Positions 7,943 to 16,354 of a stretch of DNA of 64,000 bases are shown in pieces. Source of the DNA: Streptomyces rubellomurinus (GTDB taxonomy: Bacteria; Actinomycetota; Actinomycetes; Streptomycetales; Streptomycetaceae); assembly GCF_000961885.1 (NCBI RefSeq), contig NZ_JZKH01000029.1, forward strand, positions 22,857 to 86,856. The letters run 5' to 3'. Every line of letters starts with the position of its first letter. The first letter of the stretch is position 1. A program made the position numbers and the translations under genes. Below the pieces are notes generated by a model, which worked only from the letters and a program-made list of their open reading frames with translations, was not told the DNA's origin and made no database searches.

Positions 7943-9541
7943 TCAGGCGGCGGCGGTCTCCGGCTCGGTCTCGGCGGCCTCGGCGGCCTCGGCGGCCGGG
8001 GCGGCGGGGAGGTGGCCGAGCAGGCGGTAGGCCAGCAGGCCGGCGCCGAGGGCGAAGACCAGGCCGACCACGGCGGCCACGTGCAGCCCATCGGTGAAGG
8101 CGCCGCGGGCGGTCTCCAGCAGGTCCGTGCCGAGCCGGCCGGGCAGCTGGGCCGCGGTGCTCACCGCGCCGCCGAGGGTGTCCTGGGCGGTGCGGGCGGC
8201 CTCGCCGCCGACACCCGCCGGGAGGCCGCCGTCGAGCTGGTGGCGGTAGACCGCCGCGCCGGCCGCGCCGAGCAGGGCGATGCCGAGCGAGCTGCCGAGC
8301 TCCACGGCGGTCTCGGAGGTGGCCGAGGCGGCGCCGGTCTGTTCGGCGGGGGCGGCGGAGACGACCATCTCGGCGGTCATCGTCATGGTGCCGACCGTCC
8401 CGGCGGCGAGCACGCCGGCCGCGGTGAGGATGAGCGCCAGCGGCGAGTGCGGGCCGACCTGGGTCATCATCGCGAAGCCCGTCGCGCCGATCAGGAAGCC
8501 GCAGCCCATCAGCACCGCCGGGCGGACCTTGCCGGCCAGCGCGGAGCTGATGCCGACCGACGCGCCGACGCCGACGCTCGGCACCAGGGACCAGAGCGAG
8601 GCGGTGAACGGGCTCATGCCCTTGACCAGCTGCAGGTACTGCGAGGTGAAGAGGGCGAAGCCCATCATCGCGAACATCGCCAGGGTGTTGACGCCGATCG
8701 CCCCGCTGAAGGTGCGGATGCGGAACAGGCTCAGGTCGATCAGCGGGTTCGCGGCGGTGCGCTGGCGCAGGTAGAAGGCACCGGCGAGGACCAGCCCGGC
8801 CGCGAGGGCGCCCGCGGGCAGCGGGTCCCAGCCGTCCACCGCGAGGGTCTTGATGCCGTAGACGGCCGGCAGGATCGCGGCGAACGAGAGCGCGGCGCCG
8901 AGCAGGTCGAAGCGGCCGATGGGGGTCCCCCCGGCCGAAGGCTGGGGGAGGGCGGGGCTGCGGTGCTCGGGGAGCAGGAAGGGCGCGCCGAGCAGCACCA
9001 GGGCCATCACGGGGACGGCGAGCAGGAACGCCGAGCCCCACCAGCAGTGGTCGAGCAGCAGGCCGCCGGCGACCGGCCCGAGGGTGGCGCCGCCGGTGAG
9101 CATGCCGCCCCAGGCGCCGAGCGCGATCTGCCGCTGCTTGGGGTCGTCGAACATGGTGCGGATCAGCGCGAGCGTCGAGGGCATCACGGTGGCCCCGGCG
9201 GCGCCGAGCAGGGCCCGGGCGGCGATCAGCTGTTCCGCGCTGCCGGACCAGGCGGCGAGCAGCGAGGCGCCGATGAAGCCGGCGGCGCCGACCATCAGCA
9301 GTCGGCGGCGGCCGATCCGGTCGCCGAGGGCGCCCATGGTGATGAGCAGCCCGGCCAGCAGGAACGAGTACATGTCCATGATCCACAGCTGCTGGGTGCC
9401 GCTGGGGGCGAGCGTGGTGGAGATGTACGGGACGGCGAAGAACAGCACGCCCATGTCCATGGCGAGGACGAGGGTCGGGAGCAGGAGGACGGCGAGGCCG
9501 ATCCATTCGCGGCGGCCGGCGCGGCCGGTGGTTGCGGTCAT
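7943..9541 (-). CDS. MFS drug exporter, DHA2 (14-helix) type
   Basis: A 532-residue transporter of the major facilitator superfamily with 14 predicted membrane helices, expected to expel drugs by proton antiport. Motif A appears as GDRIGRRRLLMVG, and motif C-like glycines appear in TLGPVAGGLLL. The C-terminus is Ala/Glu-rich. ATG 9541 is preferred because MTATTG is followed directly by the first helix; GTG 9559 is an in-frame alternative. Neither has a good ribosome binding site, so translation may be leaderless. It diverges from a TetR gene across 120 bases that carry three copies of one operator-like decamer, a standard repressor/pump arrangement. Confidence 0.9.
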   Translation of the reverse strand: MTATTGRAGRREWIGLAVLLLPTLVLAMDMGVLFFAVPYISTTLAPSGTQQLWIMDMYSFLLAGLLITMGALGDRIGRRRLLMVGAAGFIGASLLAAWSGSAEQLIAARALLGAAGATVMPSTLALIRTMFDDPKQRQIALGAWGGMLTGGATLGPVAGGLLLDHCWWGSAFLLAVPVMALVLLGAPFLLPEHRSPALPQPSAGGTPIGRFDLLGAALSFAAILPAVYGIKTLAVDGWDPLPAGALAAGLVLAGAFYLRQRTAANPLIDLSLFRIRTFSGAIGVNTLAMFAMMGFALFTSQYLQLVKGMSPFTASLWSLVPSVGVGASVGISSALAGKVRPAVLMGCGFLIGATGFAMMTQVGPHSPLALILTAAGVLAAGTVGTMTMTAEMVVSAAPAEQTGAASATSETAVELGSSLGIALLGAAGAAVYRHQLDGGLPAGVGGEAARTAQDTLGGAVSTAAQLPGRLGTDLLETARGAFTDGLHVAAVVGLVFALGAGLLAYRLLGHLPAAPAAEAAEAAETEPETAAA

Positions 9542-9565
9542 GAGGGAGACGGTACGCACGTGTCA

Positions 9566-9640
9566 GACGCTTGTCTAGTACGTATGTGTAAATCGCTCGT
9601 GCAAGACGACCGTGCGAGACGCATGTCCGAGACAAGCGTC
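9566..9640. promoter_or_regulatory. Three GACGCWTGTC sites in the TetR/MFS divergent promoter
   Basis: GACGCTTGTC is at 9566-9575, GACGCATGTC at 9618-9627, and the inverted form GACAAGCGTC at 9631-9640. The last two face each other across three bases. This placement between a TetR gene and its divergent exporter makes them likely operators of that TetR protein. Confidence 0.6.
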
Positions 9641-9664
9641 CAGGCGGGACGTAGGATCGGAGGC

Positions 9665-10255
9665 ATGGGAAACCGCGAAGACCTGATGGCCGGCGCCAAG
9701 CGCTGCCTGTACGAGAAGGGCTACGGGCGCACCACCGCCCGCGACATCGCGACCGCCTCCGGTGTCAGCCTGGCCGCGATCGGCTACCACTTCGGCTCGA
9801 AGGACGCGCTGCTGAACGCCGCGATGATCGAGGCGATCGGCGAGATGGGGCAGTCCCTGGCCGCGGTGGTGATCGCCGCCAACCAGGTGTCCGACCGGCC
9901 GGACGAGCGGTTCGCCGCCGTCTGGGAGGGCCTCAAGGGCGTCTTCGTCGAACACCGCGGCCTGTGGGCGGCCCAGTTCGAGGCGCTGGCGCAGGCCGAG
10001 CACGCGCCGGAGCTGGCCGCCGCGCTGGCGGAGGTGCAGAAGGAGGGCCGGCTCGGCCTGGCCGCGCTGTTCCAGGGCCTGCCCGAGGTGGCGGACACCG
10101 AGGAGGAGCTGGCCCGCGGCGCCTTCTACCAGACGCTGCTGGCCGGTTACGTCGCGCAGTGGCTGGCCGCGCCCGAACAGGCGCCCAGCGGGCCGCAGTT
10201 CCTTCTCGGGCTGCGGCTGGTCAGCGCGAGCCTGCTGGAGCCGGCCGCGACCTGA
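9665..10255 (+). CDS. TetR/AcrR-family regulator
   Basis: A 196-residue repressor. The N-terminal helix-turn-helix covers about residues 5-52, with TTARDIATASGVSLAAIGYH followed by FGSKDALL. The C-terminal part is an all-helical ligand pocket with a closing TetR_C-like segment. ATG 9665 has GGAGG just upstream; an ATG at 9623 in the same frame is possible but lies inside the operator region. It should repress the divergent DHA2 exporter and itself through the decamer sites between them. Its inducer is unknown. Confidence 0.9.
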   Translation: MGNREDLMAGAKRCLYEKGYGRTTARDIATASGVSLAAIGYHFGSKDALLNAAMIEAIGEMGQSLAAVVIAANQVSDRPDERFAAVWEGLKGVFVEHRGLWAAQFEALAQAEHAPELAAALAEVQKEGRLGLAALFQGLPEVADTEEELARGAFYQTLLAGYVAQWLAAPEQAPSGPQFLLGLRLVSASLLEPAAT

Positions 10256-10262
10256 GGCCGGT

Positions 10263-10332
10263 CGGGTGGCGGCGGCCGGGTGGCGGCGGCCGGGTGACGG
10301 CGGCCGGGCGGCGGCGGCCGGGCGGTGGCGGC
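10263..10332. repeat. 14-bp tandem repeat after the TetR stop, five units
   Basis: Five units of the type CGGGTGGCGGCGGC run without gaps from 10263, eight bases after the TetR stop, to the end of the convergent cupin gene. The units differ at one or two positions, so the array is not very recent. Confidence 0.9.
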
Positions 10333-10334
10333 GC

Positions 10335-10652
10335 TCAGGTGGTGACGGCGGTCAGCAGCACCACCGAGTCGACGTGCGCCAGCAGCCCGTGCCGCTCCTG
10401 CGGGACGGGCTCGAGCCGCCCGGCGGGCAGCTCCAGCCGGTGCCCGGCGATGGTCAGCGAGACCCGGCCGCGCAGCACCTGGACGCTGCCCGCGGACGGC
10501 GGGTTGTGCTCGTCGAGCGCGGTGCCGGCGGTCAGCGCGATCACGGTCTGCCGCAACACGCCGTCGTGCAGCAGCAGATGGGCGCTGCGCCCGTGCGGGC
10601 TCTCGGCAGCGCGGGCGGCGTGCTCCACGGCGAGCTGTTCGAGATCCGGCAT
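10335..10652 (-). CDS. Small cupin-domain protein
   Basis: A 105-residue single-domain cupin. The barrel is seen in VIALTAGTALDEHNPPSAGS and in VQVLRGRVSLTIAGHRLEL, with the late GLLAHVDSVVLL strand. The usual HxH metal ligands of motif 1 are reduced to EHN, so metal binding is doubtful. GAGGAGG stands before the ATG. It is convergent with the TetR gene and stands alone. Such proteins often sense or bind small molecules, but no substrate can be given. Confidence 0.75.
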   Translation of the reverse strand: MPDLEQLAVEHAARAAESPHGRSAHLLLHDGVLRQTVIALTAGTALDEHNPPSAGSVQVLRGRVSLTIAGHRLELPAGRLEPVPQERHGLLAHVDSVVLLTAVTT

Positions 10653-10765
10653 CGCGCCGCCTCCTCACCCACTCGGTGTGCCCAGGTTCGCGGACGGGCC
10701 GGTGCGGCGCACCTCGGCGACGGGCCCGAGGTGCGGCCCTCGCCGACTGCCCGCATCGTGGAGGC

Positions 10766-11032
10766 ATGGCGACCAACGAGAGTGAATTCAGCGGGTTCCG
10801 GGTCAACCGCTCGCTGCTCGCCGGCGGCGCGGTGCTCACCGGCATCGGCTCGCTGCTCGGCGCGGCCGGGGCGACGATGGTGTGCGTGGCGCTGGCGATG
10901 GCCGGCCGCGACTGGATGCGCGGCCTGGAGAACCGGCCCACCGCCGTCGCCCAGCGGGCGCTGCACGAGGCGCGGGTGGCCTCCACGGCCGGCTGGGAGG
11001 CCTGGCGGGCCGAGCACGGTTCGCCCAACTGA
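10766..11032 (+). CDS. Small protein with one hydrophobic segment, unknown function
   Basis: An 88-residue protein starting MATNESEF after a GGAGG site. Residues 17-46 are hydrophobic and Gly/Ala-rich, followed by an amphipathic stretch with basic, Trp and Ala residues (AQRALHEARVASTAGWEAW). It could be membrane-bound through a helical hairpin or one helix. I do not recognise a family. It diverges from the cupin gene and converges on the acyl-CoA dehydrogenase gene. Confidence 0.62.
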   Translation: MATNESEFSGFRVNRSLLAGGAVLTGIGSLLGAAGATMVCVALAMAGRDWMRGLENRPTAVAQRALHEARVASTAGWEAWRAEHGSPN

Positions 11033-11096
11033 GCGGCCGCACCCGGCACCCGCCGTCCGCGCGCAGGCGCCGTCCGCGCGCGGGCGGCGTCCGGCC

Positions 11097-12254
11097 CTAC
11101 AGCCCCAGCGACTTGGCGATGATGCTCCGCATGACCTCGCTGGTGCCGCCGTAGATCCGGAACACCCGGTTGTCGGTGTAGAGCCGGGCGATCGGGTACT
11201 CCAGGATGTAGCCGTAACCGCCGTGCAGCTGGAGGCACTTGTCGATCACGGTGGACGCCGACTCGGTGCAGAACAGCTTCGCCGCCGCCGCGTCCGCCAC
11301 GGTCAGCTCGCCGCGCTGGTACAGCTCCAGGGCGCGGTCCACCATCGACTGCTGCGCCACCACCTGGGCCTCGCAGTCGGCCAGGGTGAACTTGGTGTTC
11401 TGGAACTCGGCGACCGCCTTGCCGAACACCCGGCGGTCCTTGACGTACTGCAGCGCGAACCGCACCGCGGCCGCCGACGCCGCGTACGCGCTCACCGCGA
11501 TCGCCAGCCGCTCCTGCACCAGGTTGTGGGTCAGGTAGGAGAAGGCCCGCCCCTCCTCGCCGAGCAGGTTCTCCACCGGCACCCGGACGTCGGCGAACGC
11601 CAGCTCGGCGGTGTCGGAGGTGCGCAGGCCGATCTTCTTCAGCTTGCGGCCGACCGTGTAGCCGGGCGACGTGGTGTCCACGCACAGGATGGACAGCCCG
11701 GCCCGGCGGTTCTCCGGGTCGTACGGCGAGGTGCGGCAGACCACCAGCACCAGGTCGGCCAGCACGCCGCCGGTGATGAAGGTCTTGGCGCCGTTCAGGA
11801 CGTAGTGGGTGCCGTCCTCGGAGAGCCGCGCGGTGGTGGCGATGCCGGCCAGGTCGGAGCCCGTGCCCGGCTCGGTCATCGCGATCGCGGTCATCAGGTC
11901 GCCCGAGACGAAGCCCGGCAGCCAGCGCCGCTTCTGCTCCTCGTTCGCGTACTCCAGCAGGTAGGGCAGCACCAGCCCGGTGTGCACGCCGGAGGAACCG
12001 AAGGTCACGCCCGCCCGGGCGGTCTCCTCGGCGATCACCGCCTGGTACTTGAACCCGCTCTCGCCCGCGCCGCCGTACTCCTCCGGCACCTCGATGCCGT
12101 AGACGCCGAGCGCGCCGAGCTTCCGGTAGAAGTCGCGCGGCGGGTGGCCCTCGGTCTCCCAGCTCTCGTAGACCGGGACGACCTCGTTCGCGATGAAGTC
12201 CCGGATGGTCTCCCGGAAGGCCTCGTGGTCCTCGGTGAACACGGTGCGGCGCAC
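11097..12254 (-). CDS. Acyl-CoA dehydrogenase (long-chain-type)
   Basis: A 385-residue FAD enzyme that introduces the alpha-beta double bond in acyl-CoA. The signature AIAMTEPGTGSDLAGI and the FITGG strand lie in the middle domain, and the C-terminal helices include QLHGGYGYILEYPIARLYTD. The YEGT glutamate of medium-chain enzymes is replaced by Gly (IYGGTSEVMRS), so the base is more likely the Glu in LVQERLAIA, as in LCAD and isovaleryl-CoA dehydrogenase. GTG 12254 follows AAGGGAG. It diverges from a double-headed TetR regulator, which probably controls it. It may act in fatty-acid or branched acyl degradation. Confidence 0.92.
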   Translation of the reverse strand: MRRTVFTEDHEAFRETIRDFIANEVVPVYESWETEGHPPRDFYRKLGALGVYGIEVPEEYGGAGESGFKYQAVIAEETARAGVTFGSSGVHTGLVLPYLLEYANEEQKRRWLPGFVSGDLMTAIAMTEPGTGSDLAGIATTARLSEDGTHYVLNGAKTFITGGVLADLVLVVCRTSPYDPENRRAGLSILCVDTTSPGYTVGRKLKKIGLRTSDTAELAFADVRVPVENLLGEEGRAFSYLTHNLVQERLAIAVSAYAASAAAVRFALQYVKDRRVFGKAVAEFQNTKFTLADCEAQVVAQQSMVDRALELYQRGELTVADAAAAKLFCTESASTVIDKCLQLHGGYGYILEYPIARLYTDNRVFRIYGGTSEVMRSIIAKSLGL

Positions 12255-12454
12255 GGCGGCGCTCCCTTCGGCGGAGCCGGCCGAGCGGGCCGGCGGGGGC
12301 GGAACGGGCCTGGTGATGGCCCCACAAGTTAATCCCGGGTAGCTTCCGCTGTCCAGGGTCGGCGGTCGGCCGTCCAGCCGTGGCCGTCCAGCCGGGTGAA
12401 TCCTTGCTAGCCTGCCGTCGACACCCGGTCGGACGGCAGGAAAGGGGGCTCGCC

Positions 12455-13615
12455 GTGGTGGTCCGACGCCCGCCCGGGCGACGCGCCGAGATCCTCGCCG
12501 TCGCCGCCGACCGCTTCCACCGCAGCGGCTACCACCAGGTCTCGATGAGCGAGGTCGCCGCCGGCGTCGGCATCACCGCGCCCGCGCTCTACCGGCACTT
12601 CCGCGGCAAGCCCGAACTCCTCGACCGCTCCCTCCGGGTGGGCCTGGACGCCCTCGCGGACGGGCTGCGCGGGGCCCGCACCACCGCCGACCTCGGCGCC
12701 GCGCTGGCCGCCGTCGCGGTCGCGCACCGGCCGCTCGGCACCCTGGTGCAACGCGACGCCCGGCTGCTGCCGCCGGCCCGGCGGGCCGCGCTGCGCCGCG
12801 AACTGCGGGGCGACGTCGCCCTGATGGCCGCCGTGCTGCGCGCCGAACGGCCCGAACTGGTCGCGGCGGACGCCGAGCTGCTCTGCTGGTCGGCGCTCTC
12901 GGCCTGCGCCGGGCTGTCCTACCAGTCGGCCGCGCCGCAGCCCCGGCGGGCCGAGGCCCTGCTGCGCGACCTGGTCGCGGCCGTCCTCGCGGTCTCCCTG
13001 GACGGGACCGCCGCCGAAGCCGTACCGGCGCTCCCCGAGGACGTGCCGCCCGGCCCCCGGCCCCGGGCCCGCCGCGAGGAACTGCTCGCGGCCGCCGTCC
13101 GGCTGTTCCACCAGCGCGGCTTCGACAACGTCAGCACCGACCAGCTCGGCGCCGCCGTGGGCATCTCCGGCCCGAGCGTGTACCGGCACTTCGACAGCAA
13201 GGCGCAGCTGCTCGCCGCCTCGCTGGTGCGCAGCCGCGAGCGGCTCTGGCACGAGGTGGACGGCGCGATCACGGCCGCCGCCGGGCCCGAGCGGGCCCTG
13301 GCGGCGGGGCTGCGCGGGTACGTCGGCTTCGCGCTGCGCAACGGCGACTACCTGGGCGCGATGCTCAGCGAGACCGAGCGGCTGGCGCCGCCGGACCGCC
13401 GCGCCGCCGTCGACTTCCGGCGCGACTTCCTGCGCACCTGGGTCGGGCTGCTGCGCGAGGTCCGCCCGGAGGACGACGCGGTGGCCGCCCGCATCCGGGT
13501 GCACGCGCTGTTCGCGCTGGTCAACGACGGCGTGCGGAACCGCCCGCACAGCGAACGGCCGGACCTCGGCGACTGCCTGCTGCGCCTGGGCCGCGCCGTG
13601 CTCGGACTGGGCTGA
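12455..13615 (+). CDS. TetR-family regulator with two DNA-binding domains in one chain
   Basis: A 386-residue protein made of two TetR units. The first helix-turn-helix is at about 10-55 (SMSEVAAGVGITAPALYRHF) and the second at about 204-253 (STDQLGAAVGISGPSVYRHF), each followed by a helical core of about 130 residues. A normal TetR protein is about 200 residues and dimerises, so this chain could act as a covalent pseudo-dimer or bind two half-sites of different sequence. GTG 12455 has AAGGGGG upstream; GTG 12458 is equally possible. It diverges from the acyl-CoA dehydrogenase gene, its likely target, with an acyl-CoA the plausible ligand. Confidence 0.9.
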   Translation: MVVRRPPGRRAEILAVAADRFHRSGYHQVSMSEVAAGVGITAPALYRHFRGKPELLDRSLRVGLDALADGLRGARTTADLGAALAAVAVAHRPLGTLVQRDARLLPPARRAALRRELRGDVALMAAVLRAERPELVAADAELLCWSALSACAGLSYQSAAPQPRRAEALLRDLVAAVLAVSLDGTAAEAVPALPEDVPPGPRPRARREELLAAAVRLFHQRGFDNVSTDQLGAAVGISGPSVYRHFDSKAQLLAASLVRSRERLWHEVDGAITAAAGPERALAAGLRGYVGFALRNGDYLGAMLSETERLAPPDRRAAVDFRRDFLRTWVGLLREVRPEDDAVAARIRVHALFALVNDGVRNRPHSERPDLGDCLLRLGRAVLGLG

Positions 13616-13660
13616 ACACGCGAGGTCGGGCTGAACACACGAGGTCGGGCCGAACGCGGG
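13609..13660. repeat. 19-bp tandem repeat spanning the stop codon of the double TetR gene
   Basis: Units 13609-13627 and 13628-13646 differ at one base and a third partial unit follows. Each full unit contains a TGA, the first being the gene's own stop codon. Confidence 0.85.
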
Positions 13661-13662
13661 AA

Positions 13663-13702
13663 CGGGCCCGGCCGCTCCACCGGCGTGGAGCGGCCGGGCC
13701 CG
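13663..13702. terminator. Bidirectional hairpin terminator
   Basis: A perfect 18-bp stem (13663-13680 with 13685-13702) with a 4-base loop stands between the convergent TetR and secreted-protein genes. Confidence 0.88.
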
Positions 13703-13758
13703 AGGCAGCACCCGGGGGGCGTGGGCGCTGCCCGGCACGGGAGGGCCCGGGGCGGGCG

Positions 13759-14082
13759 CTAGTACAGGACGTGCGGGTAGTACACCCGGGCGTCGACGTT
13801 GCCGTTGCCCTGCAGGGCGCCGACGTTGCCGGAGTTCCCGGCCGCCGCGAGCCCGTTGTTCTGGTTGCTCGCGCCCGAACCGGTGGCGGTCTGCTGGGTG
13901 TTGACCAGGTTGCCGTTGACGGTGCCGAGGACGTTGCCGGAGCCGACGTTGCTGACCACGCTGCTGTTGGAGTGGTCGATCGCGCCGGCGCCGTTGTCGG
14001 CGTGCGCGGTGGCGGCGCCGACACCGACCAGGAGGAAGGCCCCGAGGGCGGTGACGGCGGCGGCTGCGCGGATACGGGACAC
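13759..14082 (-). CDS. Small secreted Asn/Gly-rich protein
   Basis: A 107-residue protein with a clear signal peptide (about residues 1-28, basic start, hydrophobic core, cleavage near ATAHA-DN). The mature part is cysteine-free and rich in Asn, Gly, Val, Ser and Gln, with spaced motifs such as SNVGSGNVLGTVNGN and GNSGNVGALQGNGNVDA, then ends in YYPHVLY. Repeated Asn-Gly-hydrophobic strands of this type can form beta-rich or amyloid-like surface material, as chaplins do, but the chaplin domain and its cysteines are absent. GTG 14082 follows AGGGAG, so I reject the longer ORF reaching 14253. Function unknown. Confidence 0.75.
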   Translation of the reverse strand: MSRIRAAAAVTALGAFLLVGVGAATAHADNGAGAIDHSNSSVVSNVGSGNVLGTVNGNLVNTQQTATGSGASNQNNGLAAAGNSGNVGALQGNGNVDARVYYPHVLY

Positions 14083-14232
14083 GCTGGTCTCCCTGAATGT
14101 GGAGTGCGAAGGTGGCGCGATCCGGAGTGGCCGCTCCGTAGCGCCGTGGCCTGACGTCGCTCGTCCAGCATTCACCAGTGCCGTGGACGAACTCCACCGA
14201 ACGGGTGGCATTTCCCCCGATGGTGGGGGGCC

Positions 14233-14251
14233 GGTCAATTCCCGATTGACC
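14233..14251. promoter_or_regulatory. Dyad GGTCAAT-N5-ATTGACC between secreted-protein and Hsp90 genes
   Basis: A perfect 7+5+7 inverted repeat lies 78 bases before the Hsp90-family gene and 150 before the secreted-protein gene. It does not match the HspR HAIR or HrcA CIRCE heat-shock consensus. A local regulator is likely but unidentified. Confidence 0.45.
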
Positions 14252-14328
14252 ACGACCCGTCAGGGACCGGGAACGACGGGAAGGAAAGAAATGGTCGCCG
14301 GATAGTCGCACTGGCACACTGAGGACCC

Positions 14329-16257
14329 ATGTCTGAAGGTGCCCCGTCCGAGCCCGCCCGCGCCGACGATCTGCGCACGACCGAGGTCGACCTCGGCGGT
14401 CTGGTCAACGTCCTCGCCACCCACCTCTACTCCACCCCACTGGTCGCCCTGCGCGAACTCGTCCAGAACGCGCACGATTCGCACACCCGCCGGTTCCTGG
14501 AGGACCCGGACGGCGCCCTCGCCGACGGGAGCCGCCCGGTGATCCGGGTGCGCGCGGACGGCGCCCGCCGGACGGTCTCCATCGAGGACACCGGCGCCGG
14601 CCTCACCGAGCCCGAGATCCACGCCTACCTCGCCACCGTCGGCACCGGCTACACCCGGATGCTGCGCGAACTGACCGGGAACCAGGAGCTGATCGGCGCC
14701 TTCGGCCTCGGCTTCCTGTCCGCCTTCTCGGTCGCCGACGAGGTCACCGTCACCACCACCTCGCACCGCGAGCCGCACCTCGGCCACCGGTACCGCAGCC
14801 GCGGCGGCGAGCAGTACCGGGTCGAGCCGGTGCCGGCCCGGCCGCGGCCGGGCACCGTCGTCGAGCTCGCCCTCAAGCCCGAGCACGGCCACCTCGCCGA
14901 CGAGCACGCGCTGCGCGAGGTCCTCGGCCGGTACTGCGTGCTGCTGCCGATCCCGGTGCACGTCGGCGACGACGAGCAGCCCGTCAACGCCGTCCCGGTG
15001 CCCTGGCGGCAGTCCCCGCCGGGGGACCCGTACGAGGCCCGGATGGGCTTCGCCACCGCCTTCGGCCGCCGCTTCGAACCGCTCACCGCCTTCCCCGTCC
15101 ACCCGGTCGAGGGCGCCACCGACGCGGTCGGCCTGCTCTGGGTCCAGGACGGCGGCACCTACGGCAGCAGCGACAACCGCGACCTCGCCGTCTACCTGCG
15201 CGGCATGCTGCTCGCCGAGGACGCCCGCGACCTGCTGCCCAGCTGGGCCGGGTTCATCGGCGGCGTGGTCGAGTCCAACCGGCTCACCCCCACCGCCAGC
15301 CGCGAGGACCTGCAGCGCGACGACCACTACCGCGCGCTCCAGCGCGCCCTCGCCGACGCCATCGTGGACGGCCTGTACGAGACGGCCCGGCTGCGGCCCG
15401 CCGCCTGGCGCCGCATCCTCGCCCGGCACGGCCAGGACCTGCTCGGCGCCGCGCTGTGCGACGAGCGGCTGTTCACCCTGCTCGCCGACGACGTCCCGGT
15501 GCCCACCTCGCAGGGCGACCTCACCGCGGGAGCCCTGCGGGCGGCCGGGGGAGGCGCGGTGCACGTCGCGCTCGGCAGCGGCGGTGGCTTCGAGGAGATG
15601 CTGTACCGCGCGATGCGGGTGCCGATCGCCCGCGGCGACCGCTACGCCGTCCTGCCGTTCCTGCGCCGCTACGCGCAGCTGCGCGGCTGCCGGCTGGTCG
15701 AGCTGGGCAGCGAGCACGGCGACCGCGCGCTGTTCCGCGACCCGGAGCGCCCGCTGCCGGCCGAGGAGGCGGCCTGGCTGGCGGGCGCCCTGGCCGACCG
15801 GGGCGAGCAGCTCGTCCCGGCCCGGTTCGACCCGCCCGGCCTGCCGCTGGTGCTGGTGCCGGACCGCGAGGCCGAGCTCAAGGCCCGGATCGAGGACGAC
15901 CAGGCGGACGCCCGCATCCCGTCCGCCGCGCTGCGGCTGGCCCGCGCCTTCACCGCCCGCACCGACGGCGAGGTCAGGGCCCGGCTGTACCTCAACCTGG
16001 ACTGTCCGGCGGTGCGCGACCTGCTCGCCGCCTACCGCGCCGGGCACACCGGCAGCGCGACGGCGGCCGGGCTGCTCCGCTCGCTGAAGGTGATCATGGC
16101 CGCCGCCGGGTCGGCCGGGTCGGCCGGTTCGAGCGGCGGTGACCTCACCGCCGCGCTGGCCGGTGTCGGCACCGCGGTCTCGGCGCTCACCGCCGCCGTC
16201 CCGGCCGGTCTGCCGGACGTCCCGGACAGCCCGGGCACGCTGCCGGACGGGCCGTGA
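14329..16257 (+). CDS. Divergent Hsp90-family (HtpG-like) ATPase
   Basis: A 642-residue GHKL ATPase of the Hsp90 class. The N-terminal ATP site shows ALRELVQNAHDSHTRR (Asn47), SIEDTGAGLT (Asp87) and a lid and helix ending IGAFGLGFLSAFSVADEVTV. The middle domain has RGMLLAEDARDLLPSWAGFI and GGVVESNRLTPTASREDLQ, with the catalytic Arg near residue 325. Sequence deviates from classical HtpG and the C-terminal dimer domain is weakly conserved, ending in a Gly/Ser/Pro-rich tail. ATG 14329 is the first start. It is followed after 97 bases by a large TPR-type gene on the same strand, suggesting a chaperone and partner. Protein folding or quality control is inferred. Confidence 0.88.
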   Translation: MSEGAPSEPARADDLRTTEVDLGGLVNVLATHLYSTPLVALRELVQNAHDSHTRRFLEDPDGALADGSRPVIRVRADGARRTVSIEDTGAGLTEPEIHAYLATVGTGYTRMLRELTGNQELIGAFGLGFLSAFSVADEVTVTTTSHREPHLGHRYRSRGGEQYRVEPVPARPRPGTVVELALKPEHGHLADEHALREVLGRYCVLLPIPVHVGDDEQPVNAVPVPWRQSPPGDPYEARMGFATAFGRRFEPLTAFPVHPVEGATDAVGLLWVQDGGTYGSSDNRDLAVYLRGMLLAEDARDLLPSWAGFIGGVVESNRLTPTASREDLQRDDHYRALQRALADAIVDGLYETARLRPAAWRRILARHGQDLLGAALCDERLFTLLADDVPVPTSQGDLTAGALRAAGGGAVHVALGSGGGFEEMLYRAMRVPIARGDRYAVLPFLRRYAQLRGCRLVELGSEHGDRALFRDPERPLPAEEAAWLAGALADRGEQLVPARFDPPGLPLVLVPDREAELKARIEDDQADARIPSAALRLARAFTARTDGEVRARLYLNLDCPAVRDLLAAYRAGHTGSATAAGLLRSLKVIMAAAGSAGSAGSSGGDLTAALAGVGTAVSALTAAVPAGLPDVPDSPGTLPDGP

Positions 16258-16354
16258 CGGGCGGCGCGGCCGCACCGCCCGGCGGGGCCGGCCCGGACGG
16301 ATTGTCAGTGGGCCCTGGTAGACCACTCATCAGCACCACGCAGGGGGAGACGAC

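Noticed and set aside
9623..9664. Earlier ATG start for the TetR regulator
   Set aside because: It lies within the operator decamers and lacks a ribosome binding site, whereas ATG 9665 has GGAGG.
13759..14082. Chaplin or rodlin call for the secreted Asn/Gly-rich protein
   Set aside because: The chaplin domain with its two cysteines is absent and rodlin features are not seen, so only a general secreted-protein call is made.
14233..14251. Heat-shock operator (HAIR or CIRCE) before the Hsp90-family gene
   Set aside because: The dyad GGTCAAT-N5-ATTGACC matches neither CTTGAGT-N7-ACTCAAG nor the CIRCE sequence.
14260..16326. 688-codon open frame on the minus strand opposite the Hsp90-family gene
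   Set aside because: It mirrors the plus-strand gene, has no recognisable domain and no ribosome binding site; such open antisense frames arise from GC-rich third positions.
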